A stretch of 5,772 nucleotides of DNA from an uncultured Propionibacteriaceae bacterium (GCA_947038745.1 CAMQXE010000094.1:1-5772); one strand, 5' to 3'; numbered from the stretch's first letter, positions 1 to 5,772 are shown. Notes: generated by a model from the sequence alone, not told the origin. Made by a program: numbers and translations.

Positions 1-220
1 TAGCCAAGAGATTGGCTTCAATATCTTTAGACTTTCCTGGATGATTACTCCAGAATGAGATCTCGGTTGCGGGGGTCACATGTGACCAATCGATGTCTGG
101 GACAGGGCTAGAATTGCCTTTGCTAGTGCTAGGGCCGCCACAGGCACTCAGCGTCAAGGCTGCGGCTGATAGCCCAGTGATGGCGAGGAATGTCCGTCGA
201 TTTACGGGCGAAGTTGGCAT
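1..220 (-). CDS. Carbohydrate ABC transporter substrate-binding lipoprotein, N-terminal part (cut by left edge)
   Basis: The 73 visible residues begin with a signal peptide: a short polar n-region with a twin-arginine motif (NRRTFLA, residues 7-13), a hydrophobic stretch rich in Ala and Leu, and a lipobox LSAC with the lipidated cysteine at residue 27, followed by GG and a Ser/Pro/Gly linker. The mature start contains ISFWSNHPG, close to the 'I-x-F-W' first beta strand of family 1 (CUT1-type) sugar-binding proteins. The protein would therefore be exported, probably folded through Tat, anchored to the outer face of the membrane, and deliver a sugar or glycerol-phosphate-like substrate to the two permeases upstream. 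The ATG at 220 has a GAAAGG ribosome site (237-232) 11 bases upstream, a slightly long spacing. It follows the second permease after 22 bp in the same direction, so it is the third gene of one operon. The ligand cannot be read from this fragment. Confidence 0.9.
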   Translation of the reverse strand, partial: MPTSPVNRRTFLAITGLSAAALTLSACGGPSTSKGNSSPVPDIDWSHVTPATEISFWSNHPGKSKDIEANLLA

Positions 221-242
221 GATGGGGTGCACCTTTCATTGC

Positions 243-1082
243 TTAGTTTGCGACAGAGCCTTGGGTGAGGCCAGCGACGATATAGCGCTGGAGGAAAGTG
301 AACAAGATCAAGACTGGCACGATGACGATGACGGTTCCAGCCATCATGACGCCATAGCTGGAAGCGTCCTTTTCGGTAGATTGCAGCAGCGTTAGACCAA
401 CTGGCAAGGTCATCCGCTCGGGGTTATCGACGATGATGAGCGGCCAGATGTAGTCGTTCCATTCATTGACGATAGTGATGAGAGCAACGGTGGCAATACT
501 GGGAATTGAGACAGGGACCGCAATATGCCAAAGCCGGCGCCAATGCCGGGCGCCATCGATTTCAGCGGCCTCAAACATTGATCGCGGCAGGGTGAGGAAC
601 TGCTGGCGTAGCAAGAAAGTGCCGAAGGCAGTACCTAGCCCGGGCAAGATGATGCCCCAGAACGTATTGACCCCGCCCATTGAGGCAATGAGTGTGTAAT
701 TGGGCAAGATCGCAACTTGAGCTGGAACCATGAGTGCGACCAGGATCAAGATGAAGATCAGGTTCTTGCCGGGGAACTTACAAAAGACGAGTGCATAAGC
801 CGATGTGATGGCCAGGAATACTTTGCAACTTGCCCCAACCAACGTGACGATGAGTGAGTTACGGAAGAACGTGAGAAACGGTACTTCGTGGAAGGCCCGT
901 TCATAGTTATCCCACGTTGGATGATGGGCCAGTAGTGTCGGGTTTTGGGTAATGATTTCATTGACGGGTTTGAGCGATGAACAGACCATCCACAGCAGCG
1001 GCAAGGCAATGATTATGGTGCCCAGAACTAATGGAAGGTAACCAGCCAGGAGCGAGCGGGTTCGGTGCGTGGTGGCGTTCAT
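243..1082 (-). CDS. Carbohydrate ABC transporter permease, UgpE/MalG type (CUT1 family)
   Basis: This 279-residue inner-membrane protein has six predicted hydrophobic segments (about 14-33, 74-98, 107-127, 139-160, 193-214, 244-265). The cytoplasmic EAA loop that docks on the ATPase is seen at 171-190 (EAAEIDGA, ending in VP at 189-190). The C-terminus LQRYIVAGLTQGSVAN is the usual ending of MalG/UgpE-type subunits. The length is normal for the family. The ATG at 1082 overlaps the stop of the upstream permease gene (ATGA), and GGAAGG at 1098-1093 lies 10 bases before it, so translation is probably coupled. It forms a heterodimeric channel with the 304-residue permease and works with the lipoprotein downstream. 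The C-terminal half resembles subunits annotated for glycerol-3-phosphate or oligosaccharides, but sequence reading alone does not settle the substrate. Confidence 0.95.
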   Translation of the reverse strand: MNATTHRTRSLLAGYLPLVLGTIIIALPLLWMVCSSLKPVNEIITQNPTLLAHHPTWDNYERAFHEVPFLTFFRNSLIVTLVGASCKVFLAITSAYALVFCKFPGKNLIFILILVALMVPAQVAILPNYTLIASMGGVNTFWGIILPGLGTAFGTFLLRQQFLTLPRSMFEAAEIDGARHWRRLWHIAVPVSIPSIATVALITIVNEWNDYIWPLIIVDNPERMTLPVGLTLLQSTEKDASSYGVMMAGTVIVIVPVLILFTFLQRYIVAGLTQGSVAN

Positions 1083-1993
1083 GCGTAGTGGACCTTCCGT
1101 TGGGTCCAGCGGATCTGCACGATCGTGAGAATGAGTAAGAGCAGGAACAAGATCACTGAGATTGCTGCGGAATATCCTGCGCGGTTGTAGGAACCGAAGG
1201 CTTGCAAATATGACTCGTAGATCAGGGTGCGGGTTCCGTCGGAGGAAGGAGCCATGATCTTAATTAAGTCAAAGGCTTGTAGCGAGGACAAGATCGTCGT
1301 AATAAGTAAGAAGAAAGTAGTCGGCGATAACAACGGCATTGTGACATGCCAGAACGTCTGCCAACGACTAGCCCCATCTATCGCTGCGGCTTCCTGGATA
1401 TCGCGTGGAATGCTTTGTAAACCAGCAAGATAGACCACAGCGCAGTAGCCCAGGTTCTTCCAGATATAGACGATGATGACCATAGCGAGGGAGAGCTTGG
1501 GGTCTTGGAACCAGCGAGGGCTAGCACCGCCAGCCATACGGATCAGGTAGCCCAGGATGCCAAACATGGGATCAAAGATGAACAGCCAAACCAATCCCAC
1601 ACCGACGCCCGAGAGAATGTAGGGAGCAAAGATTGAGGCTCGCGCAAAGGTTCTACCGATGACTTTCTGATTGAGCGCGAGAGCGAGCAGCAGGCCGATA
1701 AGCATTGATCCAATAACCGTGCAGACGGAAAAGACTGCTGTATTAGTTAAGACGAGTTTGGCATCTGGAGAGGTGAAGAACTCGACGTAGTTGGCTAGGC
1801 CAATCGGATCTGCTTGTGCTGAGCCTAGGGTCCAATGCAACGTGGAGAAATAGATGTTCTGGAACAAGGGGCGGTAGACAAACATCGCTATCAGCGCCAG
1901 ATTTGGTAAGACGAAGGCGAGAAAGATCGCATACTCGCGCAGTTGGCGTTGCCGCCGCGAAGGGGCGCGCGTCAAAGACGGAAGTCGAGTCAC
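1079..1993 (-). CDS. Carbohydrate ABC transporter permease, UgpA/MalF type (CUT1 family)
   Basis: The protein has 304 residues, with a basic N-terminus (RAPSRRQRQLR) and six predicted membrane segments (about 22-43, 84-106, 118-140, 168-192, 220-240, 274-294). The EAA loop is at 201-220 (EAAAIDGASRW, ending in MP), preceded by LQSIPRDIQ, as usual in this family. The C-terminus ends RKVHYA, as in UgpA-like subunits. The 'MTxGGP' segment common before the last periplasmic region is here IMAPSSDGTRT (246-256). The GTG at 1993 is chosen because AAGGA (2003-1999) sits 5 bases upstream. This is the first visible gene of the three-gene minus-strand operon, and its stop overlaps the start of the next permease by 4 bp. 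No nucleotide-binding subunit is encoded in the window. Many actinobacterial CUT1 systems share one ATPase (MsiK-like) encoded elsewhere, which would explain this. Confidence 0.95.
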   Translation of the reverse strand: MTRLPSLTRAPSRRQRQLREYAIFLAFVLPNLALIAMFVYRPLFQNIYFSTLHWTLGSAQADPIGLANYVEFFTSPDAKLVLTNTAVFSVCTVIGSMLIGLLLALALNQKVIGRTFARASIFAPYILSGVGVGLVWLFIFDPMFGILGYLIRMAGGASPRWFQDPKLSLAMVIIVYIWKNLGYCAVVYLAGLQSIPRDIQEAAAIDGASRWQTFWHVTMPLLSPTTFFLLITTILSSLQAFDLIKIMAPSSDGTRTLIYESYLQAFGSYNRAGYSAAISVILFLLLLILTIVQIRWTQRKVHYA

Positions 1994-1998
1994 AGCGG

Positions 1999-2003
1999 TC
2001 CTT
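1999..2003 (-). promoter_or_regulatory. Ribosome binding site of the first permease
   Basis: AAGGA on the minus strand lies 5 bases upstream of the GTG at 1993. It supports this non-ATG start for the UgpA-type permease. Confidence 0.7.
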
Positions 2004-2009
2004 GCACTA

Positions 2010-2019
2010 GAGGTACCTC
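2010..2019. repeat. 10-bp perfect palindrome in the leader of the ABC operon
   Basis: GAGGTACCTC is a perfect palindrome about 17 bp upstream of the first permease start and just before its ribosome site. It could be a small operator or may be chance. The flanking bases do not extend the symmetry, and no transcription factor family is implied by it. Confidence 0.3.
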
Positions 2020-2077
2020 ATCGTTAGATCAGGTCAGCGTGGAACATGGTGGTAGCTGTCACACTATCGGACAAGGA

Positions 2078-2086
2078 AACCCGGTT
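2078..2086. promoter_or_regulatory. Candidate operator (AACC-N-GGTT inverted repeat) upstream of the ABC operon
   Basis: The plus strand reads AACCCGGTT, an inverted repeat of AACC with a one-base centre, about 85 bp upstream of the first permease start. LacI-family repressors that govern sugar uptake operons often bind AT-flanked palindromes with a central CG and AACC/GGTT-like arms, so this is the best operator candidate here. On the minus strand a weak -10-like TAGTGT (2066-2061) lies just downstream of it, with no good -35 box. No regulator gene is in the window, so this is inference from a short motif. Confidence 0.22.
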
Positions 2087-2137
2087 GCAGATAGGTCGGG
2101 GCAATTGGGCTTCCGGCGAGTCAGCAGCTCTCTCAAC

Positions 2138-2163
2138 ATTGACCCGTTAGTCTTGATTGACCC
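2138..2163 (+). repeat. Direct repeat ATTGACCC x2 just before the acyltransferase start
   Basis: ATTGACCC occurs at 2138-2145 and again at 2156-2163, 18 bp from start to start, the second copy ending one base before the ribosome site. The first copy contains a TTGACC that resembles a -35 box, but no good -10 follows at normal spacing. It could be a tandem activator or repressor site for the acyltransferase gene, or chance. Confidence 0.3.
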
Positions 2164-2164
2164 T

Positions 2165-2171
2165 AAGGAGG
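2165..2171 (+). promoter_or_regulatory. Strong ribosome binding site of the acyltransferase gene
   Basis: AAGGAGG, a near-perfect Shine-Dalgarno sequence, ends 5 bases before the GTG at 2177. It decides this start over the in-frame upstream ATG at 1943, which would overlap the divergent permease gene and add 78 residues of non-membrane, low-quality sequence. Confidence 0.85.
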
Positions 2172-2176
2172 ATGTT

Positions 2177-3232
2177 GTGAAGATCGATTCACAGAAGTCG
2201 ACAGGTATCGCTGTAACCAACACGGTTTCTTGTCTTGCAGTGGTGTTTCTCCACTGCTGCGCAGCCTTCTGGGTATTCCAGCCAACTAAGCGCTATGACG
2301 TTAATCTCATGGTTCAGGTATTGGCTCGGTTCGGTGTTCCGTGCTTCCTTATGATCACGGGCGCCACGCTGTTTGAGTTTCTGGCTAAATATGACGTAGC
2401 GACGTACACGCGCAAGCGCATCACCCGGATCGTCATTCCGTTTTTGCTCTGGAGCGAGATATTTATCTTGTGGCACCTTGCTACCGGCGCTAGCCATTAT
2501 AAAAGCGTGCTACGTACTTTTGTTGCCCCGCTTCTAACAAATGGAGCCAATGGCGTGTATTGGTACTTTTATGCCGTATTTAGTATGTATCTTTTTATTC
2601 CGCTATTGAGCGCTGCATTGATACATATGTCACAGCAGCAGCGGGTGCGCTGGGTCGCCTTTATCGGCATAGTTTTCTATGTAATGAATCGGCTGATCCC
2701 ATTTATTCGTCAGCGCGGCATTCCTTTGACTGATGCGCTGACTCCTGCCTTCGGCTTGGGGTATTTCGACTTCTGCTGCCTTGGCTACATCCTCGTAGCT
2801 ATAGATATTCCAAAACTTTGGCGCCGGGTTCTTTATGTGGCTGGTTGTGTTATGGCTGTAGCGATGTTCTGCTGGACTCATCACGAGAACTATGCTGCTG
2901 GTAGTAACGTCGATACGTTCTTCCAATACGATTCGCTTCCTGGCGCAGTCATGGCTGCTTCAGTCTTCGTGTTCTTCTTGTACTTCCCCTATAAGATCCT
3001 TGGTGAGAAGTTCACCTCAGCTATTCGGGCGATGTCAGGTTTGTCGTATGGGGTCTACCTTAGCCACATCTTGATCTTGTTCTATGTGGATCTTGCAGTT
3101 GTTCGATTTGGCGCTGATCCGGCAAGTGCCAAATTACTGGCATTGCGGGCATTTGTTACTTACGGCATTGCAGTAGCTCTGGTCTGGGTGCTAAAGCGCA
3201 TTCCTAAAATTGGGGATTTGCTGGTTCCTTAG
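2177..3232 (+). CDS. Acyltransferase-3 family integral membrane O-acyltransferase (WecH-like)
   Basis: This 351-residue protein is mostly hydrophobic, with about ten membrane segments, the usual size for the family. Family landmarks appear in order: CLAVVFLH with His26 at the end of the first helix; RFGVPCFLMITGATLF (51-66), matching the 'VPlFfmiSG' region; RITRIVIPFLLWSEI (81-95); VYWYFYAVFSMYLFIPLL (127-144), matching the 'WFfyai...YL..Pl' segment; and YGVYLSHILI (291-300). This layout resembles E. coli WecH and other enzymes that O-acetylate cell-surface polysaccharides at the membrane, so a similar role on an envelope glycan is likely. The acceptor is unknown. The arginine normally found 11 residues before the catalytic-type histidine is Asn15 here. 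It stands alone, divergent from the ABC operon and tail to tail with the LOG-family gene. Sampled lines inside it reach as low as 38% G+C, below dxr but not clearly below the permeases. Confidence 0.88.
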   Translation: MKIDSQKSTGIAVTNTVSCLAVVFLHCCAAFWVFQPTKRYDVNLMVQVLARFGVPCFLMITGATLFEFLAKYDVATYTRKRITRIVIPFLLWSEIFILWHLATGASHYKSVLRTFVAPLLTNGANGVYWYFYAVFSMYLFIPLLSAALIHMSQQQRVRWVAFIGIVFYVMNRLIPFIRQRGIPLTDALTPAFGLGYFDFCCLGYILVAIDIPKLWRRVLYVAGCVMAVAMFCWTHHENYAAGSNVDTFFQYDSLPGAVMAASVFVFFLYFPYKILGEKFTSAIRAMSGLSYGVYLSHILILFYVDLAVVRFGADPASAKLLALRAFVTYGIAVALVWVLKRIPKIGDLLVP

Positions 3233-3236
3233 CAGT

Positions 3237-4331
3237 TCAGCGATGATGCAGGATCGGCAAAGCGTCGGCAACTGTGGCAGCCAAGAAAATGGAATCGGCC
3301 ATAGCGCGATCCTTGCCTAGGGCTTCCAGTAATGGCCAGGCAGGAAGCGTCGTAGTCCATTGTTCATGCCCGACCAAGATTACCGGTGTGATGCTTGCCG
3401 GATCGGTAGCGTAGTAGTTCGCAGTCGTTGCCTGGAATAGTTCTTGCACCGTACCTGCCGCACCAGGTAAGAAAATGATGCCTCCACGACACCGGGCTAG
3501 CAATGTATCTTCTCGGATTGCATTGGAGAAGTACTTCGCAATGTGAGTGGCAAAGACGTTGGGCGGTTCATGTCCGTAGAACCAGGTGGGGATACCCAAC
3601 GACGGTTGCGGTTTCGAGACGCTGGCAAGCACCTCAAAAGCGACCTTTGCCCAGGCGTCAATACTTGGCCGGAAGCTAGGCACTGTAGCAAGCATGGCTA
3701 GTGCCTGATCTAGAGCTTCTGGCGTGGCATTTGCAAAACATGCGCCAAGATTTGCCGCCTCCATCGCGCCGGGCCCACCTCCAGAGCAAACCATGTACCC
3801 GGCCTGGGCTAGATCGCGGGCTAACTGCGCGGTGGCAGCGTAATCGTCACTGCCTCGCTGCAACGCATGTCCGCCCATAATTCCGACAACTTTGCCTGGA
3901 TCGGCAAGAAGCGCTAACTCATCGAGCGCATCAGACATTGCATGGTCATGGAGGGCAGCGGCAAGAGTGTGATTGAGGCTGGCCGGCCGCCCAGCAGTAA
4001 GCGTCCACGCATAAGTCTGCCCATCAAGGCTGTGCTCATAGGGGGTCTTATCGTAAAGATCGCGTGGACTATATAGCTGTGCCCGGTAGGGGTCCATAGG
4101 AGCTTCGAGAAGAGCGGGGAAGATCAAAGCACCATTGCTGCTCAGCGTAGAAGCGGCCGATGGATCGAGCTTGCAGCCAAGAAATACTGCACCATGCACG
4201 TCTACATCGTCGAATGTGATGTCGCGGCAATCAACTGACTGAACCCAGATATTGCGTAGACCATGAGTAGTCTTAAGGGCATTTTCTAGGTCGAATCTGC
4301 TCTGAATTTCTGGACGAGGCTGTTTGCGCAT
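3237..4331 (-). CDS. LOG/PpnN-type Rossmann-fold nucleotide-binding protein (putative nucleoside 5'-monophosphate phosphoribohydrolase)
   Basis: From the ATG at 4331 this gives a soluble 364-residue protein. The Rossmann core starts at VVGIMGGHALQRG (148-160), followed by SGGGPGAMEAANLGA (183-197), PTWFYGHEPPN (248-258) and FLPGAAGTVQELF (286-298). The last matches the LOG signature PGGxGTxxE, with Ala for the second Gly and the Glu kept. Family members hydrolyse nucleoside monophosphates to free base and ribose 5-phosphate (cytokinin activation in plants, purine/pyrimidine monophosphate turnover by PpnN). GGGPGAMEA is closer to PpnN-type members. Residues 33-55 read as four pentapeptide-like units (for example RDITF, DDVDV, HGAVF). 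The chosen start has GGCAGG (4345-4340) 8 bases upstream. ATGs at 4352 (no ribosome site) and 4418 (inside dxr) are possible but weaker. The substrate is not proven. The gene ends 4 bp from the convergent acyltransferase. Confidence 0.85.
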   Translation of the reverse strand: MRKQPRPEIQSRFDLENALKTTHGLRNIWVQSVDCRDITFDDVDVHGAVFLGCKLDPSAASTLSSNGALIFPALLEAPMDPYRAQLYSPRDLYDKTPYEHSLDGQTYAWTLTAGRPASLNHTLAAALHDHAMSDALDELALLADPGKVVGIMGGHALQRGSDDYAATAQLARDLAQAGYMVCSGGGPGAMEAANLGACFANATPEALDQALAMLATVPSFRPSIDAWAKVAFEVLASVSKPQPSLGIPTWFYGHEPPNVFATHIAKYFSNAIREDTLLARCRGGIIFLPGAAGTVQELFQATTANYYATDPASITPVILVGHEQWTTTLPAWPLLEALGKDRAMADSIFLAATVADALPILHHR

Positions 4332-4366
4332 AGGTCTAGCCTGCCATCTCATGGCACGATGGGACA

Positions 4367-5524
4367 GTGCGACAGGTGAATGTTTTAGGATCGACTGGCT
4401 CAATCGGGACCCAGACACTCGACCTTATCCGTGACAGACCCGATGATTTTGCCGTGGCAGCGCTTGCTGCTGGCGGGTCACAGACCGAGCTGTTGATCGA
4501 GCAATGCCAAGAGTTTTGCCCCACGCTGGTTGCCGTCGATGATCTGGATGCAGCCAAAGTGATCCAGGAAGCGCTACCAGAGCTGACCGTCGTCTCTGGG
4601 CAGGACGGTATTTTGCAGGCCGCCGTAGCTCCCTGCGATGTTGTCATCAACGGAATCACTGGTGCGATTGGGCTACGAGCTACGCTAGCTACGCTTAATG
4701 CTGGGTTGCAGCTAGGACTGGCAAATAAAGAGTCACTCGTGATCGGTGGAAAGCTGGTGATGGACGCGGCAAAGCCTGGCCAAATCATTGCCGTTGATTC
4801 AGAACATTCTGCATTCGCACAAGCATTGCGTGCTGGTCGCGCTGATGAAGTCAAGCGGCTGATCCTGACCGCATCCGGTGGGCCTTTCCGCGGGCGTAAC
4901 CGTGACGATCTGACCGAGGTAACTGTCGAACAAGCGCTGGCTCATCCCACCTGGGCGATGGGCCGGGTTATCACCATCAACTCATCAACGCTAGTCAATA
5001 AAGGTCTTGAACTGATCGAAGCTGCGCTGCTTTACGACATTGATTACGACGCGATCCAGGTCGTGGTACATCCGCAGTCAGCAGTGCATTCGGCTGTGGA
5101 GTTCGTCGATGGCTCGACGATGGCACAATGCTCACCACCAGATATGAAGCTGCCCATTTCTCTGGCGCTGGATCAACCGCGACGGATACCTGGCGCCGCA
5201 GCCGGTTTTGACTGGCGCCAAGCCCAGACCTGGACTTTTGAGCCGTTAGACGATGAGACATTCCCAGCCGTTGAGCTAGCTCGGATCGCAGGTAAAGCTG
5301 GTGGTACTGCGCCGGCAGTATTTAACGCAGCAAATGAGGTTCTCGTCGATGCATTCTGTGATGGCGAGATTGGTTTCTTGGCAATCGTCGATCTCATCGG
5401 ACATGTGTTAGAAGAACACCTACGTACTACCTACCTGCCTGCTACAGGGCTGACTCTTGATGATGTGCTGGCCGCAGATAGTTGGGCTAGGCAGCGTGCT
5501 GCCGCTTTGGTGACATCAGCATGA
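4367..5524 (+). CDS. dxr: 1-deoxy-D-xylulose 5-phosphate reductoisomerase
   Basis: Dxr converts 1-deoxy-D-xylulose 5-phosphate to 2-C-methyl-D-erythritol 4-phosphate with NADPH, the committed step of the MEP isoprenoid pathway, in the cytosol. The 385-residue product has the NADPH motif LGSTGSIG (7-14), NKES (120-123), metal ligands Asp144 and Glu146 in VDSEHSAF, LTASGGPFRGR (167-177), MGRVITINSSTLVNKGLE (198-215) with Glu215 as the third ligand, the VVHPQSAVHS segment (233-242), and SPPDMKLPI (256-264). All key residues are present and the length is typical. The GTG at 4367 gives MRQVNVLGSTG, matching homologues. Only a poor GGGA (4361-4364) lies 2 bases before it. The in-frame GTG at 4376 is an alternative with the same GGGA 11 bases away. 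Its stop overlaps the next start (ATGA), indicating coupling to the site-2 protease gene. The start is divergent from the LOG-family gene with about 35 bp between. Confidence 0.97.
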   Translation: MRQVNVLGSTGSIGTQTLDLIRDRPDDFAVAALAAGGSQTELLIEQCQEFCPTLVAVDDLDAAKVIQEALPELTVVSGQDGILQAAVAPCDVVINGITGAIGLRATLATLNAGLQLGLANKESLVIGGKLVMDAAKPGQIIAVDSEHSAFAQALRAGRADEVKRLILTASGGPFRGRNRDDLTEVTVEQALAHPTWAMGRVITINSSTLVNKGLELIEAALLYDIDYDAIQVVVHPQSAVHSAVEFVDGSTMAQCSPPDMKLPISLALDQPRRIPGAAAGFDWRQAQTWTFEPLDDETFPAVELARIAGKAGGTAPAVFNAANEVLVDAFCDGEIGFLAIVDLIGHVLEEHLRTTYLPATGLTLDDVLAADSWARQRAAALVTSA

Positions 5525-5772
5525 CAACGGTGGTGAGCGTTCTTGGCGCACTGACGTTCTTCCTCCTCATCATCGTCTCGGTGATGTTGCATGAGTTTGG
5601 GCACTTCTTGCCTGGAAAACTATTCGGAGTCAAGATCACCGAGTTCTTCTGTGGTTTTGGGAAAACCTTGTGGTCTTTCAAGCGTGGAGAGACTGAATAC
5701 GGCATTAAGCTCTTGCCCCTAGGCGGTTATGTTCGGCTCATCGGAATGTTCCCGCCGTCTGCTGATGGCAGG
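5521..5772 (+). CDS. rseP: Site-2 intramembrane zinc metalloprotease, RseP/Rip1 family, N-terminal part (cut by right edge)
   Basis: The 84 visible residues begin with a hydrophobic helix (about 5-23) running into HEFGH (24-28), the HExxH zinc site of M50 proteases set in the membrane. ACTIONs such as cleaving anti-sigma factors and other membrane substrates are known for this family (Rip1 in mycobacteria, RseP in E. coli). After it come LFGVKITEFFCGFG (34-47), RGETEYGIKLLPLGGYV (56-72) and RLIGM, the conserved segment that precedes the PDZ domain in full-length members. The PDZ domain and the second zinc-binding motif lie beyond the window. The ATG at 5521 overlaps the dxr stop by 4 bp, with no strong ribosome site, so translation probably depends on dxr. 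In mycobacteria the pair is followed by ispG, which may also apply here. Confidence 0.95.
   Translation, partial: MTTVVSVLGALTFFLLIIVSVMLHEFGHFLPGKLFGVKITEFFCGFGKTLWSFKRGETEYGIKLLPLGGYVRLIGMFPPSADGR

Noticed and set aside
93..395. 100-residue plus-strand open frame over the lipoprotein and permease ends
   Set aside because: It is antisense to two recognisable transporter genes and its translation shows no family motif.
1943..2176. In-frame upstream extension of the acyltransferase to ATG 1943
   Set aside because: It would overlap the divergent permease gene, adds basic non-membrane sequence unlike the family, and ignores the AAGGAGG placed 5 bases before GTG 2177.
2189..2497. 102-residue minus-strand open frame within the acyltransferase
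   Set aside because: It is antisense to conserved membrane segments and its charged, low-complexity translation matches no family I know.
2177..3232. Acyltransferase gene as a horizontally acquired island
   Set aside because: Sampled lines have lower G+C than dxr, but the nearby permeases are also lower, and membrane-protein genes are usually T-rich. No mobile element, tRNA or flanking repeat supports an insertion.
4332..4418. Longer starts of the LOG-family gene at ATG 4352 or 4418
   Set aside because: Neither has a visible ribosome site. The 4418 start lies inside the conserved dxr N-terminus (LGSTGSIG coding region).
4336..4854. 172-residue minus-strand open frame inside dxr
   Set aside because: It is antisense to the conserved dxr coding region, has Ser/Ala-rich composition typical of a shadow frame, and no recognisable motifs.
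1..5772. CRISPR arrays, tRNA or rRNA genes, insertion sequences, riboswitches, or a new defence system
   Set aside because: I saw no regularly spaced repeats, cloverleaf-like sequences, transposase motifs or unexplained gene clusters. Nearly all bases are accounted for by ordinary genes.

Overview
The window looks like chromosomal DNA from an actinomycete of moderate G+C content (my hand counts of sampled lines run from about 38 to 65%, mostly 45-60%). I base this on the gene order dxr followed by a Rip1/RseP site-2 protease with an ATGA overlap, GTG starts, a Tat-type lipoprotein sugar-binding protein without an adjacent ATPase, and a long-form LOG-family protein of the kind I associate with Actinobacteria. 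A member of the Actinomycetaceae would fit, but the genus cannot be fixed from this sequence.

Positions 1-1993 (minus strand) hold the start of a carbohydrate ABC importer operon, read from right to left: a UgpA/MalF-type permease, a UgpE/MalG-type permease overlapping it by 4 bp, then after a 22-bp gap the N-terminus of the substrate-binding lipoprotein, which runs off the left edge. The two permeases form the channel and the lipoprotein captures the substrate outside the cell. No ATPase is visible, so it is either beyond the window or supplied by a shared ATPase. Positions 1994-2176 are a divergent intergenic region carrying a few short symmetric or repeated elements that could be regulatory.

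Positions 2177-3232 (plus strand) encode a lone acyltransferase-3 family membrane protein, similar in layout to WecH-type surface-polysaccharide O-acetyltransferases. It meets, tail to tail with a 4-bp gap, a minus-strand LOG/PpnN-type Rossmann-fold protein (3237-4331). That gene is divergent from dxr with about 35 bp between the chosen starts.

Positions 4367-5772 (plus strand) carry dxr (1-deoxy-D-xylulose 5-phosphate reductoisomerase, MEP isoprenoid pathway) and the N-terminus of the intramembrane zinc protease, translationally coupled and cut by the right edge. In mycobacteria this pair is followed by ispG (gcpE), so the same may hold here.

I found no RNA genes, mobile elements, CRISPR arrays or clear terminators, and no gap over 300 bp. 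No convincing undescribed system is present. The most notable details are an acyltransferase whose usual arginine 11 residues before the catalytic-type histidine is an asparagine, and the very compact gene junctions.
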